From Thermocrinis albus DSM 14484 (GTDB lineage Bacteria > Aquificota > Aquificia > Aquificales > Aquificaceae): a DNA stretch of 64,000 nucleotides. Every line of letters begins with the position of its first letter. The first letter of the stretch is position 1. Below the pieces are notes generated by a model. The model ran no database searches, was not told the origin of the DNA, and saw nothing but the letters and a program-made list of their open reading frames with translations. Shown piece by piece: positions 26,686 to 35,854 of the stretch. The stretch is taken from contig NC_013894.1 of assembly GCF_000025605.1 (NCBI RefSeq), positions 791,529 through 855,528 of the forward strand, in the 5' to 3' direction. A program made the translations under genes and the position numbers.

Positions 26686-27146
26686 GGATGCTTTCGCTAT
26701 TACTACTTCTCCTCTTTGGTATGGCTTTGGCTCAACAGGCGGTACTGGGAGAAGCAGACTCTCTTCTTTACGAAGGTAACAAGATCATCTACACGGGTCA
26801 TGTGAAGTTTGTAAGGGGAGATGGTGTCCTCACAGCGGACAAGGTGATCATATACTTGGATGAGAAAAAGAAAGCCAAGTGGGCTGAGGCAGAAGGTAAC
26901 GTAAGATACCATGACAGCAAAAGGAAAGCAAGAGCCAACAGGGCCACCTACGACTTTCAGAAGGAGATCCTCACCCTCACGGGAAACGCCAGGGTAGAGG
27001 AAGGACCCAACTTTGTGGAGGCGGATGAGATAATTTATTACAAGAAGGAAGACAGAGCCGTTGCGGTAAGTAAAGGACAGAGGGTAAGGACCTTTTACGT
27101 GGAGGAAAAAGGTGAACAGGGAAAACCTAATAAGAAGGGTGAGTGA
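26682..27146 (+). CDS. lptA: LPS periplasmic bridge protein LptA
   Basis: LptA forms the periplasmic part of the lipopolysaccharide bridge. The 154-residue protein has a signal peptide, [19 protein letters not shown]. The OstA-type beta-jellyroll follows, with repeats such as GNKIIYTGHVKFVRGDGVLTADKV and GNARVEEGPNFVEADEI. It is placed as expected after lptC. Its 3' end overlaps the HU-type gene by 35 bp. lptB lies separately at 49.9 kb and lptD/F/G are outside the window. Confidence 0.88.
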   Translation: MRMLSLLLLLLFGMALAQQAVLGEADSLLYEGNKIIYTGHVKFVRGDGVLTADKVIIYLDEKKKAKWAEAEGNVRYHDSKRKARANRATYDFQKEILTLTGNARVEEGPNFVEADEIIYYKKEDRAVAVSKGQRVRTFYVEEKGEQGKPNKKGE

Positions 27147-27399
27147 AGAGCTTAAGGTCAGCAGAGAAGATGCCAGAAAACTGGTGAGGGGCATTGTGGA
27201 GAGTATGGTGGAGGTACTTATCCAACACAGGAAGCTGGAGCTTAGAAACTTCGGTGTTTTTAGGATAGGAAAGATTAGGGGGAGGTTTGTAAAAAATCCA
27301 CGCACAGGTGTGGAGATGTACGTAGCGGAGAGTTACACGGTACGTTTTAAACCTTCCCGTCACGTGATAAGGAAGATCAATGGAGAAAATCAGGGCTGA
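27112..27399 (+). CDS. HU/IHF-family DNA-bending protein
   Basis: This 95-residue histone-like protein belongs to the HU/IHF family. The N-terminal helices (ENLIRRVSEELKVSREDARKLVRGIVESMVEVL) are followed by the beta-saddle ELRNFGVFRI and the DNA-binding arm GRFVKNPRTGVEMYV. The arm has the Asn-Pro that intercalates into DNA. The tail ends FKPSRHVIRKIN. It starts at GTG inside the end of lptA and overlaps the next gene by 20 bp. It cannot be assigned to HU or to an IHF subunit from sequence alone. Confidence 0.9.
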   Translation: MNRENLIRRVSEELKVSREDARKLVRGIVESMVEVLIQHRKLELRNFGVFRIGKIRGRFVKNPRTGVEMYVAESYTVRFKPSRHVIRKINGENQG

Positions 27400-28426
27400 T
27401 GTTCTGGTGGTAGGAGCTGGTCCCGCAGGTTCCACATGTGCCTGGGAGCTTTCCAAGAGAGGTGCCAAAGTCATTCTGGTAGATTTCAAGAGAGCGGTGG
27501 GAGTTCCTGTCCAGTGTGCTGAGTTTGTACCTGCACAGCTTTTTAACAGTTTTCCTCAACTCTTCACCGATAAGGCGATAGCCCAAAGAGTGGAGAAGAT
27601 GATTCACTTCACACCTTGGGGTGATGTGGTGGAGATGTCCTCCCCCGGTTATGTACTCAACAGAGAGGTGTTTGACAGTCATATAGCCCAGCTAGCCGTT
27701 AAAGAGGGTGCGCAACTGTTTCTGAGGTGTATCTTTTTAGGTTTTCAGGACGGTGTGTGCCTCGTAGAAGAGATAGACACTCGCAGAAGATTCACCGTAG
27801 ATGCAGACATGGTAGTGGGTGCAGATGGTCCCAGATCCCGCGTAGCTAAGCTGACAGGTGGTGGATGCTCTCACTTTCTCACCACCGCACAGGTGACACT
27901 CCCCCTCAGGGTACCTCTGAAAGATCTCCTCATATACTTCAGAGAGTACATTCCGGGAGGATACGGCTGGGTCTTTCCCAAGGGAAGTGTGGCCAACGTA
28001 GGTGTAGGTTTAGATCCTGCCTTCGGCATCAACGTGATGGAGGCTCTCAGAACCTTCCTGAAGGAGCTTTTGAAGGAAAAAGTGGTGGAAGAAAAAGTAC
28101 TGAAGAGAACAGGTGGATGGATACCGGCGGATGGCCTTATCCGGCCGGTGAGGGGAAAAGTCCTCTTGGTGGGTGATGCAGGAGGCTTCTGTCACCCTAT
28201 AACAGGTGGGGGAATAGCCAACGCTGTTATGTCGGGCAGTATGGCAGGCAAGGCTCTGGCAGAAGGAAAACCGGAGGAGTTTCAGGAAGAGGCGGAAGAT
28301 GTTTTTGGTCCATCCATCAACAGGGCTGCCATCAAAAGAAAACTTCACATGAAGAGCTGGGATGATCTTAAGAAGATCATACCTATCACCTGGATAGCCT
28401 TTGATGAGTACTGGCGTGTGCTATAA
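27380..28426 (+). CDS. Geranylgeranyl-reductase-family FAD oxidoreductase
   Basis: This 348-residue flavoprotein has the dinucleotide fold motif VVGAGPAGSTCAWEL at residues 10-24 and the family motif VGADGPRSRVAK near 141. GDAGGFCHPITGGGI near 262 is the second FAD motif. Family members reduce isoprenoid double bonds in quinone tails or lipids. In an organism making menaquinone-type quinones, saturation of an isoprenoid side chain is plausible but inferred. It overlaps the HU gene upstream and ends 7 bp before the NIL-domain gene. Confidence 0.85.
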   Translation: MEKIRADVLVVGAGPAGSTCAWELSKRGAKVILVDFKRAVGVPVQCAEFVPAQLFNSFPQLFTDKAIAQRVEKMIHFTPWGDVVEMSSPGYVLNREVFDSHIAQLAVKEGAQLFLRCIFLGFQDGVCLVEEIDTRRRFTVDADMVVGADGPRSRVAKLTGGGCSHFLTTAQVTLPLRVPLKDLLIYFREYIPGGYGWVFPKGSVANVGVGLDPAFGINVMEALRTFLKELLKEKVVEEKVLKRTGGWIPADGLIRPVRGKVLLVGDAGGFCHPITGGGIANAVMSGSMAGKALAEGKPEEFQEEAEDVFGPSINRAAIKRKLHMKSWDDLKKIIPITWIAFDEYWRVL

Positions 28427-28433
28427 TGAGTCT

Positions 28434-28676
28434 ATGAACTTGGTCAGGCTTCAGCTCATATACCCGGAGGATAAGGTAAAGGAGCCTGTCATATGTATGG
28501 TGTGCAAAAGATTTGACGTAGTACTGAACATAAGAACCGCTAAGGTCACCAAGGATACAGGTATCCTGACGGTGGAACTTCAAGGAGAGGAAAGCCAGAT
28601 AGAAGAAGCCATTCGGTTCATTCAGAATCTGGGTGTAGAGGTACAACCTTTGGAGGGACAGATCTTTACGGAATGA
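28434..28676 (+). CDS. NIL-domain protein
   Basis: This 80-residue protein matches the small NIL domain (ACT-like fold): VRLQLIYPEDKVKEPVICMV, then VVLNIRTAKV and TGILTVELQGE, then AIRFIQNLGVEV. In other bacteria this domain is attached to methionine ABC transporters (MetN) or ferredoxins and is thought to bind ligands. Here it stands alone. The ATG at 28434 is used because the domain begins there. It overlaps thiL by 4 bp, suggesting coupled translation. Its ligand is unknown. Confidence 0.75.
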   Translation: MNLVRLQLIYPEDKVKEPVICMVCKRFDVVLNIRTAKVTKDTGILTVELQGEESQIEEAIRFIQNLGVEVQPLEGQIFTE

Positions 28677-29599
28677 GGGTAAGCGGTCTTGGAGAAGACG
28701 CTCTCGTAGAGAGAATAAAGGGTATCCTTGACTCCACCTATATAGGAGATGACACAGCCCTGGTGGAAGTGGGAGGGGTTCCTTTACTCTTGACCACCGA
28801 CGCCCTACGGGAAGGTGTTCATTTTCTGAGAAGTTTCCCTATCTCGGCGGTAGGATGGAAAGCAGTTAGCACATCTGTGAGTGACGTGGTGGCCTGCGGT
28901 GGAAAACCTCTCTTCCTTCTTGTATCCTTAGCCTTGCCTGATGTGGATGTATCGGTGGTAGACCAACTTTACGAAGGTATAAAGAAAGCCTGCCAGTTTT
29001 ACTCTTGCACGGTAGTAGGTGGTAATATCACCAAAAGCGACAAGCTGGGTATAGATGTGTTCCTTCTCGGACAGACTCAGCGTTTCGTAGCCAGAAGAGG
29101 TGCAAAACCAAAGGACGGTGTATACGTAAGCGGGACGCTGGGAGATGCCAAAGCGGGGCTTGAGCTACTATTGATGGAAAAAAGACAGTATGAGGAGTTT
29201 GAGCTTTTACTTATAGAGAGACACCTGCGCCCTACGGCGCGCATAGATTACGTAGGACATATCTCCAAGTACGCAAACGCTTGTATGGACATAAGCGACG
29301 GACTGTCCACTGATGCCAACAGACTGGCTAAAAGTAGCGGTGTTAGACTCCGTCTTGATCCGGATCGCATACCCATCTCCAGGGAGTTACGTACCTTCTG
29401 CCAGAAGCACGGGAAAGACCCCCTTCAGTACGCTTTACATGGTGGAGAAGATTACCAGTTGCTTTTTACACATCCCGAAAGCAGGTACAACCCTTTTCTG
29501 GATATGACTTTGATCGGTTGGGTAGAGGAAGGTGAAGGTGTGTATCTGGGACAGGAGCCTCTACCGCCTGCAGGATTTGACCATCTTAGAGAAGTATGA
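28673..29599 (+). CDS. thiL: Thiamine-monophosphate kinase
   Basis: ThiL phosphorylates thiamine monophosphate to the active diphosphate. The 308-residue PurM-like ATPase has the magnesium-binding IGDDTALVEV near residue 21 and LLTTDALREGVHF near 34. CMDISDGLSTDANRLA near residue 203 and LHGGEDYQLLFT near 259 are also conserved. The length is standard. The gene overlaps the genes on both sides by 4 bp in the plus-strand run. Confidence 0.94.
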   Translation: MRVSGLGEDALVERIKGILDSTYIGDDTALVEVGGVPLLLTTDALREGVHFLRSFPISAVGWKAVSTSVSDVVACGGKPLFLLVSLALPDVDVSVVDQLYEGIKKACQFYSCTVVGGNITKSDKLGIDVFLLGQTQRFVARRGAKPKDGVYVSGTLGDAKAGLELLLMEKRQYEEFELLLIERHLRPTARIDYVGHISKYANACMDISDGLSTDANRLAKSSGVRLRLDPDRIPISRELRTFCQKHGKDPLQYALHGGEDYQLLFTHPESRYNPFLDMTLIGWVEEGEGVYLGQEPLPPAGFDHLREV

Positions 29600-30909
29600 A
29601 GGCCAAGGTTCTCGTTGTAGATGACGAAAGAAGCATAAGGGATACCCTGGAACGCCTACTTAAGAGTGAAGGGTACGCTGTAAAGACGGTAAGTACCATG
29701 GGGGAGGCCCTTCAGAGAGCAAAGGAGGAGTACTTTCACTGTGTGCTTCTTGATCTGTGGCTTCCCGATGCCAACGGCCTCAATCACATAAAGGAACTTT
29801 TGGAGATACTGCCAGGTACCAGGATAGTGGTTATAACGGGTCATGGAAACGTGCAGGACGCGGTGAGAGCCATAAAGGATGGTGCCTTCGACTTTATAGA
29901 AAAACCCTTCTCCCTGGAGAGACTTTTGCTGACCCTCAAGAAAGCGGTGGAGAGCTTTCCGGAGGCAATCCAAGAGAAAGAACTTCCTATAGTGGGTAAC
30001 AGCAAGGCCATAAGGGAGATAAAGGAACTTATCCGAAAGGTAGCCCCCACCGACGTGCCTGTCCTTATAACAGGCGAGTCCGGTACCGGAAAGGAACTGG
30101 TGGCCAGAAGTATACACTATCTGTCTCAACGTCAGAGAGGACCCTTCGTGGATATCAACTGCGCCTCTATACCCGACGACCTTCTGGAGGCGGAGTTGTT
30201 CGGCTACGAGAAAGGTGCTTTCACATCGGCATCTTCCAGGAAATTGGGAAAACTGGAACTGGCCCATTCAGGCACCTTGTTCCTCGATGAGATAGGAGAC
30301 ATGAGCCTTAGGGCCCAAGCAAAGCTTCTCAGGGTCTTAGAGACCAAAAGGTTCACACGACTGGGTAGCAACCAGGTGATAGAGTCGGATTTTAGGATCA
30401 TAAGTGCCTCCAACAAAGATCTTCTGCAGGAGGTGGAAAAGGGAAGCTTCCGGCAGGATCTTTACTACAGAATTTCCACAGTGGTGATACATTTACCTCC
30501 TCTGAGAGAGAGGGTGGAGGACGTACCCCTTCTGGCAGAGTATTTTCTAAAACAGTTCGCACCCGATAAGATTCTTTCGGAGGATGCCAAAGAAGAGCTC
30601 ATGAGATATTCATGGAAGGGTAACGTGAGGGAACTTAAGAACCTCATGGAGAGAATAGCCATACTACATACAGGCGAAAGGATCACCGCCAGAGACCTAA
30701 AAGCTCTCCTCTATGTGCAGGATGAGGATTACAGGGGTCTGTTACAGGAACAGAACTTTAAAAAGGCAAAGATGATGTTTGAAAAACTCTTCCTTACCAA
30801 AAAGCTGAGGGAGAATCAGTACGACATAAAGAAGGTGGCCCAGATAACAGGTCTTGATCTTTCTACCCTCTATAGGAAGATAAAACAGTATGGTATAGAG
30901 TTAAAATAG
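29596..30909 (+). CDS. NtrC-family sigma-54-dependent response regulator
   Basis: This 437-residue activator has three domains. The receiver domain starts KVLVVDDERSIRDTL, with phospho-acceptor Asp in LLDLWLPDA near residue 53. The AAA+ domain has Walker A GESGTGKE near 163 and Walker B GTLFLDEIGD near 231. The C-terminal Fis-type helix-turn-helix ends with DLSTLYRKIKQYGI. The sigma-54-contacting GAFTGA loop reads GAFTSA (near 213-218). No sensor kinase is adjacent, so its signal is unknown. It overlaps thiL by 4 bp. Confidence 0.92.
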   Translation: MKAKVLVVDDERSIRDTLERLLKSEGYAVKTVSTMGEALQRAKEEYFHCVLLDLWLPDANGLNHIKELLEILPGTRIVVITGHGNVQDAVRAIKDGAFDFIEKPFSLERLLLTLKKAVESFPEAIQEKELPIVGNSKAIREIKELIRKVAPTDVPVLITGESGTGKELVARSIHYLSQRQRGPFVDINCASIPDDLLEAELFGYEKGAFTSASSRKLGKLELAHSGTLFLDEIGDMSLRAQAKLLRVLETKRFTRLGSNQVIESDFRIISASNKDLLQEVEKGSFRQDLYYRISTVVIHLPPLRERVEDVPLLAEYFLKQFAPDKILSEDAKEELMRYSWKGNVRELKNLMERIAILHTGERITARDLKALLYVQDEDYRGLLQEQNFKKAKMMFEKLFLTKKLRENQYDIKKVAQITGLDLSTLYRKIKQYGIELK

Positions 30910-30916
30910 TTACACC

Positions 30917-31489
30917 ATGAAGAATCACAACGTTTTCATAGCCCTACTTCATTATCCTGCCATGGCAAAGGACGGGAAGATCATCATAACCTCCTTCACC
31001 ACCATGGACCTCCATGATATAGCGAGACCTGCAAGAGCCTACGAAATAAACACCTTTTATATAGTCCAGCCTGTAGATGCTCAGAGGTACATAATTCAGA
31101 AACAGATAGACTATTGGCTGTCGGAAGAAGGAAGGAAAACCAACCCCACCCGTCACGAGGTGGTGAGTATGGTAAAACTCCTCTACACTTACGACGAAGT
31201 CATAGAGGACATACAGAAGAACAGGGGAACCAAGCCTGTGGTGGTGGGAACGGATGCCCGCCCTTATCCCAAAACTGTCAGTTATCAGTTTCTGAGAGAA
31301 GAGATAGAAAAGAGGGAAAGGGACTTTCTGATAGTTTTTGGAACAGGGTACGGTATACCACCGGACCTGATGGCCACTTTTGACTACATTCTGGAACCCA
31401 TCTACGGTGCAGGAGACTGGAATCACCTCTCGGTGAGGAACGCGGCCGCCATAATACTGGACAGACTTCTCAGTAGAAACAGGTGTTGA
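30917..31489 (+). CDS. SPOUT-type RNA methyltransferase-like protein
   Basis: This 190-residue protein resembles a SPOUT-superfamily family often found beside trmD in deeply branching bacteria (Pfam Methyltrn_RNA_4, from memory). Conserved stretches are [36 protein letters not shown] and the knotted C-terminal part [11 protein letters not shown] and [26 protein letters not shown]. The likely activity is SAM-dependent methylation of RNA. The target base is unknown and trmD is not in the window. It follows the regulator gene by 7 bp and precedes mraY by one base. Confidence 0.75.
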   Translation: MKNHNVFIALLHYPAMAKDGKIIITSFTTMDLHDIARPARAYEINTFYIVQPVDAQRYIIQKQIDYWLSEEGRKTNPTRHEVVSMVKLLYTYDEVIEDIQKNRGTKPVVVGTDARPYPKTVSYQFLREEIEKRERDFLIVFGTGYGIPPDLMATFDYILEPIYGAGDWNHLSVRNAAAIILDRLLSRNRC

Positions 31490-31490
31490 G

Positions 31491-32570
31491 ATGCTTTACC
31501 ACCTGGCACTTTACCTGAAAGATCACGTATCTTTCCTTAACGTCTTTAAGTACATCACTTTCAGGTCCTTCTTAGCTCTTCTTGTGGCCTTCTTCATAGT
31601 GTTGGTACTGACACCTATCTTTGTGAAGAAACTGAAAGCTCTGCAGAGGCTCTTCAGGGGTTATGTGCGCCAATACACACCGGAAGGGCATACCGTAAAG
31701 AGATACACACCCACCATGGGTGGGCTGGTGGTACTTCTCAGTATTCTTATAACTTCCTTTCTCCTAATGCGCCTGGATCTTGCGTATTTCTGGATCATAG
31801 CCTTCTGTATGGTGAGTTTTGGTGCTATAGGCTTCTGGGACGATTTTGTGAAACTTAAAAACAAAAAGGGTATATCGGCAAAGAGCAAGTTCACGGCACA
31901 GACCATAACCGCTCTAACAACCGCTTTCTTACTCTACAATTTCACGGAAGTGGGTAGCAAGCTTTACTTTCCCTTCTTAAAGAACCTTTATCTGGATCTG
32001 GGTCTACTGTACATACCTTTCGCCACCTTGGTGATAGTAGCTACCTCCAACGCGGTCAATCTCACAGACGGGCTGGATGGCTTAGCTATAGGTCCCGTCA
32101 TGACTACGGCTGCCACCATGGGTGTGATAGCTTACGCAACAGGTCACGCGGGTATATCCAAGTATCTCAACATACCCTATGTACCTTACGCCGGTGATCT
32201 GGCTGTACTTTGCCTAGCCATAGTGGGGGCCGGCCTAGGTTTCCTGTGGTTCAACGCCTATCCCGCTCAGTTGTTTTTGGGAGACGTGGGTGCCCTCTCC
32301 TTAGGTGCCGCCTTGGGTGTGATAGCCCTCGTGGCCAAATCGGAGCTTGTCCTGGTCATAGCGGGTGGTGTGCTGGTCTTTGAGACCCTCAGCGTTATAT
32401 TACAGGTGGCCTACTTTAAACTCACAAAAGGTAAAAGGTTGTTCCGCATGGCACCCTTCCACCACCACCTGGAACTTTCCGGACTGCCGGAACCCAAGAT
32501 AGTGGTGCGTATGTGGATCGTATCCATCCTGCTGGGTGTTATAGCCCTCACCACTCTAAAACTGCGATGA
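31491..32570 (+). CDS. mraY: Phospho-N-acetylmuramoyl-pentapeptide transferase
   Basis: MraY makes lipid I by moving phospho-MurNAc-pentapeptide to undecaprenyl phosphate. The 359-residue integral membrane enzyme has ten hydrophobic helices. The motif [12 protein letters not shown] is near residue 63, the catalytic [13 protein letters not shown] near 114, and [13 protein letters not shown] near 187. [12 protein letters not shown] near 318 is the C-terminal signature. Its stop overlaps the fmt start as ATGA. It is separated from the usual mur cluster. Confidence 0.95.
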   Translation: MLYHLALYLKDHVSFLNVFKYITFRSFLALLVAFFIVLVLTPIFVKKLKALQRLFRGYVRQYTPEGHTVKRYTPTMGGLVVLLSILITSFLLMRLDLAYFWIIAFCMVSFGAIGFWDDFVKLKNKKGISAKSKFTAQTITALTTAFLLYNFTEVGSKLYFPFLKNLYLDLGLLYIPFATLVIVATSNAVNLTDGLDGLAIGPVMTTAATMGVIAYATGHAGISKYLNIPYVPYAGDLAVLCLAIVGAGLGFLWFNAYPAQLFLGDVGALSLGAALGVIALVAKSELVLVIAGGVLVFETLSVILQVAYFKLTKGKRLFRMAPFHHHLELSGLPEPKIVVRMWIVSILLGVIALTTLKLR

Positions 32571-33460
32571 GAGTCCTCTTTATGGGAACACCCAAGTTTG
32601 CTCTCCCGAGCCTTGAAAAGATCTACAGGCACTTTGAACTGATAGGTGTCGTTTGCCAACCAGATAGGCCTGCGGGTAGGGGTATGAGGCCACAACCTCC
32701 ACCCACAAAAGTCTTTGCCCTAGAAAGGCACTTACCGGTATACCAACCTGCCACCTCAAGGGAACTGGAGGATGTGGTGCTGAGTTTAAAACCTCAGTGT
32801 GTGGTGGTGGTTGCCTACGGCAAGATTCTCTCCTCCAAAATTCTTTCGGCGGTACCTTACGGATGCGTAAACCTACACGCTTCACTACTTCCCAAGTACA
32901 GAGGAGCAGCACCCATCCAAAGAGCCCTCATGGCGGGAGAAAAAAACACCGGCATCACGGTGATGCTGATGGACGAAGGAATGGACACAGGAGACATACT
33001 GGCCCAAGAAACCGTCAGTATAGAGGAGGAGGACAACCTGGAGACCCTCTCGGAAAAGTTATCTCACAAAGGTGCTGATCTTCTCCTGCAGACTCTCCAA
33101 AGATGGTTCCGGGGAGAGATAGAGCCTGTACCCCAGAAGGGAGAGCCTACTTATGCTCCCCCCATACAGAAGGAAGAATTCAGGATATGTTGGAAGGCCA
33201 CCTCAGAGAGTGTAAAGGACCGTGTGAGAGGCCTTTACCCTAACGCCTACACCTTAACACCAGAAGGACACAGGATACGTATCCTTAAAGTAAGGCCGGT
33301 GGAAGGTACAGGTGAACCTGGAGAGATACTATCCCGAAACAGATTAGTGGTTGCTTGTTCAAAAGGCGCCGTTGAGATACAAGAGCTCATAACACCTAAA
33401 GGGAAAAGGGTCAGGGGTGAGGACTTTCTGAAGGGATACTCCCTGAAAAACTTCCTGTGA
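32567..33460 (+). CDS. fmt: Methionyl-tRNA formyltransferase
   Basis: Fmt formylates initiator Met-tRNA using 10-formyltetrahydrofolate. The 297-residue protein starts [17 protein letters not shown]. The catalytic region is [21 protein letters not shown] near 103, with Asn-His of the formyltransferase fold, and a C-terminal OB-type domain ends the protein. I chose the ATG at 32567, which overlaps the mraY stop; upstream in-frame sequence is inside mraY. Confidence 0.95.
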   Translation: MRVLFMGTPKFALPSLEKIYRHFELIGVVCQPDRPAGRGMRPQPPPTKVFALERHLPVYQPATSRELEDVVLSLKPQCVVVVAYGKILSSKILSAVPYGCVNLHASLLPKYRGAAPIQRALMAGEKNTGITVMLMDEGMDTGDILAQETVSIEEEDNLETLSEKLSHKGADLLLQTLQRWFRGEIEPVPQKGEPTYAPPIQKEEFRICWKATSESVKDRVRGLYPNAYTLTPEGHRIRILKVRPVEGTGEPGEILSRNRLVVACSKGAVEIQELITPKGKRVRGEDFLKGYSLKNFL

Positions 33461-33479
33461 AGCTTATATTAGCTTATTT

Positions 33480-33692
33480 ATGAAAGGTAAAGACTTTCTC
33501 GCTCTCACTGTTGGTACGAACCTGGTGGGAGGTGTGCTGGCAGGTCTTTTGGTGGGTTACCTTTTCGATAGGTGGATAATGGAGGATCTTTTCGGTGTAA
33601 GAACTCAACCTTACGGACTTATGTTCTTTTTCCTAATAGGAGTTATATCAGGTTTTGTTAACGCATACCGGGACATGAGGAAGCTTCGGTGA
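33480..33692 (+). CDS. AtpI/AtpZ-type small membrane protein
   Basis: This 70-residue protein has two transmembrane helices: TVGTNLVGGVLAGLLVGYLFDRW and LMFFFLIGVISGFVNAYRDM. This resembles the AtpI/AtpZ (Gene 1) family that helps assemble or stabilise the ATP synthase membrane ring, and the FDRW between helices is typical. No other atp gene is in the window, so the link to ATP synthase is inferred from the family. Its stop overlaps the GTG start of the next gene. Confidence 0.7.
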   Translation: MKGKDFLALTVGTNLVGGVLAGLLVGYLFDRWIMEDLFGVRTQPYGLMFFFLIGVISGFVNAYRDMRKLR

Positions 33693-34279
33693 AGAAAGTA
33701 GTAGTTCTTTTCAGTGGGGGTGTGGAGAGCAGTACCTTACTTTACTTAAAGCTGAAGGAAGGGGTCTGTGTGTATCCTGTCTATGTAAGAGAAGGTATGA
33801 GCTGGGAACATGCGGAACTCTTCTGGGCCAAGAAAGTGTGGCATCACTTTAAAGAGTCGTACACCAACCTGATGCCTCTGTGTGTGTGCAGAGGGAACGG
33901 TGTACCACCCAGGAAAGGTGAGCTGTTTATCCCTTTAAGAAACCTCAGGTTAGCGGCCTCCGTTGCCACATACGCTCTGCGAAGAAAGGCTTATGAAATA
34001 AACATAGGAAGTCTTGGAGCTTATCCTTTTCCCGACAATAACCTTCCTTACCTGAAGGAGGTGGAAAAACTTCTTTCGGTAGGTTCAGGACAAGATATAA
34101 AACTGGAAGCTCCCCTCTTTGGTATGGACAAAAGGAGGATAGTGGAGTTGTACGGACCACATGTTCCCCTACACCTCACCTTCTCCTGCATAAAACCTAT
34201 ACGGAAAGGGAACAAATTTTTCCACTGTGGTAAGTGTGTGAAATGCTTGGAAAGGGAAGAAGCTCTCAGCCGCCTGTGA
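33689..34279 (+). CDS. QueC-like PP-loop ATPase
   Basis: This 196-residue protein belongs to the QueC/ExsB group of PP-loop ATP pyrophosphatases. The P-loop reads LFSGGVESSTLLYL (near 7), with Glu in place of the usual Asp of SGGxDS. PLRNLRLAASVATYAL near 82 corresponds to the QueC substrate motif. The C-terminal Zn ligands are SCIKP and HCGKCVKCLERE near 170-190. QueC makes preQ0 for queuosine. Because of the Glu variant and slightly short length, a related nucleoside-modifying role is also possible. It starts at GTG, overlapping the AtpI-type gene. Confidence 0.68.
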   Translation: MKKVVVLFSGGVESSTLLYLKLKEGVCVYPVYVREGMSWEHAELFWAKKVWHHFKESYTNLMPLCVCRGNGVPPRKGELFIPLRNLRLAASVATYALRRKAYEINIGSLGAYPFPDNNLPYLKEVEKLLSVGSGQDIKLEAPLFGMDKRRIVELYGPHVPLHLTFSCIKPIRKGNKFFHCGKCVKCLEREEALSRL

Positions 34280-35132
34280 TGGGTGGCCCTATCTTTACCA
34301 ACCCCAACTCCGTTATCTCCATAAAGTGGGTTCTCGTATCGTGACCGCACATTCTACAACCGTCTATACGGAAGAGTCTCACCACATCTCCTATCTGTTT
34401 CTTGTATATCCTTGCCTGGGTTTGAGTGAGTATGAGCTCTTTTGAGAGAACGATGGAACAGTCCACTATGTGGCTCACCGCATAGCCTCCCGCTGCTTCA
34501 GCAGTTAGCTCCTCGTGGCCACTCCTCTTTTGGGAGACAAAGAGGGCTGTCTGATACCACTTTTTCATAAAGTTAAAGAGCTGCCTCACTATAGTTCTGG
34601 CCATCATCTCCTTAGCTTCGTAAAGGCCTGTTACCGAGTCTATTATGGTGTGGCGCACTTTGTAAGTCTTTATGGCGTAGGCAAGGGTGGCAAACAGATC
34701 AGGTAGGTTCTCCCTCAGTCTCCCGTGAGAGGCAGCGTCTATGAGAACTATCCTGTCCTGAATAGAGTCCCAGTCTATACCCATCGCTTTGGCCCTTTCC
34801 CTAAGACCTACCGTTACGAAAGGTGCAGGAGACTCAACAGTTATGAAGGCCACTCCTTCTCCTCGGCTAGCCTGCATCACCGCATACTGTTCCACCATAA
34901 GGGACTTACCTGTGTCTGACACACCTGTTATGTTGGTGACAGAGTAAGCGGGTATGCCTCCCAGAGGTTTTTTGATAATCTTACCGTCTACCAGTTCAGC
35001 TACAAAGAAAAGATCATCAAGACCCTCCACACCCGTAGGTACGCCTTGGAGACGTGGTGCTTTTTTTATAGCCTCACCGGCTATCCAGATACTCTCCTCC
35101 ACTATCTGTGGTTTTTCCTTCTCTTCCATCAT
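34266..35132 (-). CDS. KaiC/RecA-superfamily ATPase
   Basis: This 288-residue protein has one KaiC-like domain. The opening PTGVEGLDDLFF is typical of the family. Walker A is GVSDTGKS (70-77) and Walker B lies in RHTIIDSVTGLYEA. A C-terminal CRMCGHDTRTH segment has two Cys and two His that might bind metal. Archaea and thermophiles have many such orphan proteins with poorly known roles in signalling or nucleic-acid handling. It has no kaiA/kaiB nearby and is not a clock gene on this evidence. It converges with the QueC-like gene, overlapping by 14 bp. Confidence 0.7.
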   Translation of the reverse strand: MMEEKEKPQIVEESIWIAGEAIKKAPRLQGVPTGVEGLDDLFFVAELVDGKIIKKPLGGIPAYSVTNITGVSDTGKSLMVEQYAVMQASRGEGVAFITVESPAPFVTVGLRERAKAMGIDWDSIQDRIVLIDAASHGRLRENLPDLFATLAYAIKTYKVRHTIIDSVTGLYEAKEMMARTIVRQLFNFMKKWYQTALFVSQKRSGHEELTAEAAGGYAVSHIVDCSIVLSKELILTQTQARIYKKQIGDVVRLFRIDGCRMCGHDTRTHFMEITELGLVKIGPPITGG

Positions 35133-35138
35133 AGATAC

Positions 35139-35854
35139 TTATCTTAACACATCGCTTATCAACGCTAAATATTCCCTAAGTGCCTTGTAACTGTCTGCCA
35201 AGACGGTCATCTTAGGTAAAAGACTGTAAAGGTTGTATCTTGTCTCTCTCTTAAAGTCTGTAGGATACGGTATGACTTCCAGGCCTTGTTTCTGGAAATC
35301 TCTTACCGCACGTTTCATATGATACGCCGACGTAACCAAAAGTATCTTTTTGTAACCTAACCTGTCGCACATCTCTTTCACATAAAGGGCGTTCTCTTCT
35401 GTATCCCTGCTCTCAGTTTCCGTATAAACACGGCGTGTGTCCGCTTTAAGTTCCGTAAGGAGAGCCTTCATGGCTTCTGCCTCCGGCATGCTACTTATAC
35501 TGGCTCCCCCGGAGAGGATCATGGGTAGACCTGTCTTTCGTTGAAGTAAGTAAGCGGTGAGCAGTCTCTTCACCGAATCTTCCTTAAGGACACCACTGCC
35601 GTAGGCACCACCACCCAAAACCACTATCACATCGGCGGAAAAGCTTCCGGGCACAGGATAAGCTTCCTCCAGGGGTTTGTAAAGGAGATCCTTTACAGGT
35701 TCTATAGAGAGGAGATACATACTTAATGCCGAGCTCACCCCCAAGATGTAGAGCTTTCTGTTTTTTCCGGAAAAACAGCCATAACAAGAAAAGAGATGAT
35801 GAAGATTCCCGGAGGCAGTACCCAAAAGGACACCAACTTCTTCAGGAAAAACAT
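35139..35854 (-). CDS. YdcF-like membrane protein (DUF218), interrupted by a frameshift
   Basis: The main frame from about 35780 down encodes the DUF218/YdcF fold: DVIVVLGGGAYGSG, MILSGGASISSMPEAEAM, TESRDTEENA and VTSAYHMKRAV. These proteins are implicated in envelope or sugar metabolism. The expected N-terminal membrane helix, MFFLKKLVSFWVLPPGIFII, is encoded in another frame starting at 35854, whose ATG overlaps the exbD stop as TGATG. The two frames join at a T6/A5 homopolymer (35761-35775), where one extra base would restore a single protein of about 238 residues. A sequencing error, a true mutation or slippage are all possible. The start at 35825 in the main frame gives an implausible N-terminus. 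Confidence 0.65.
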
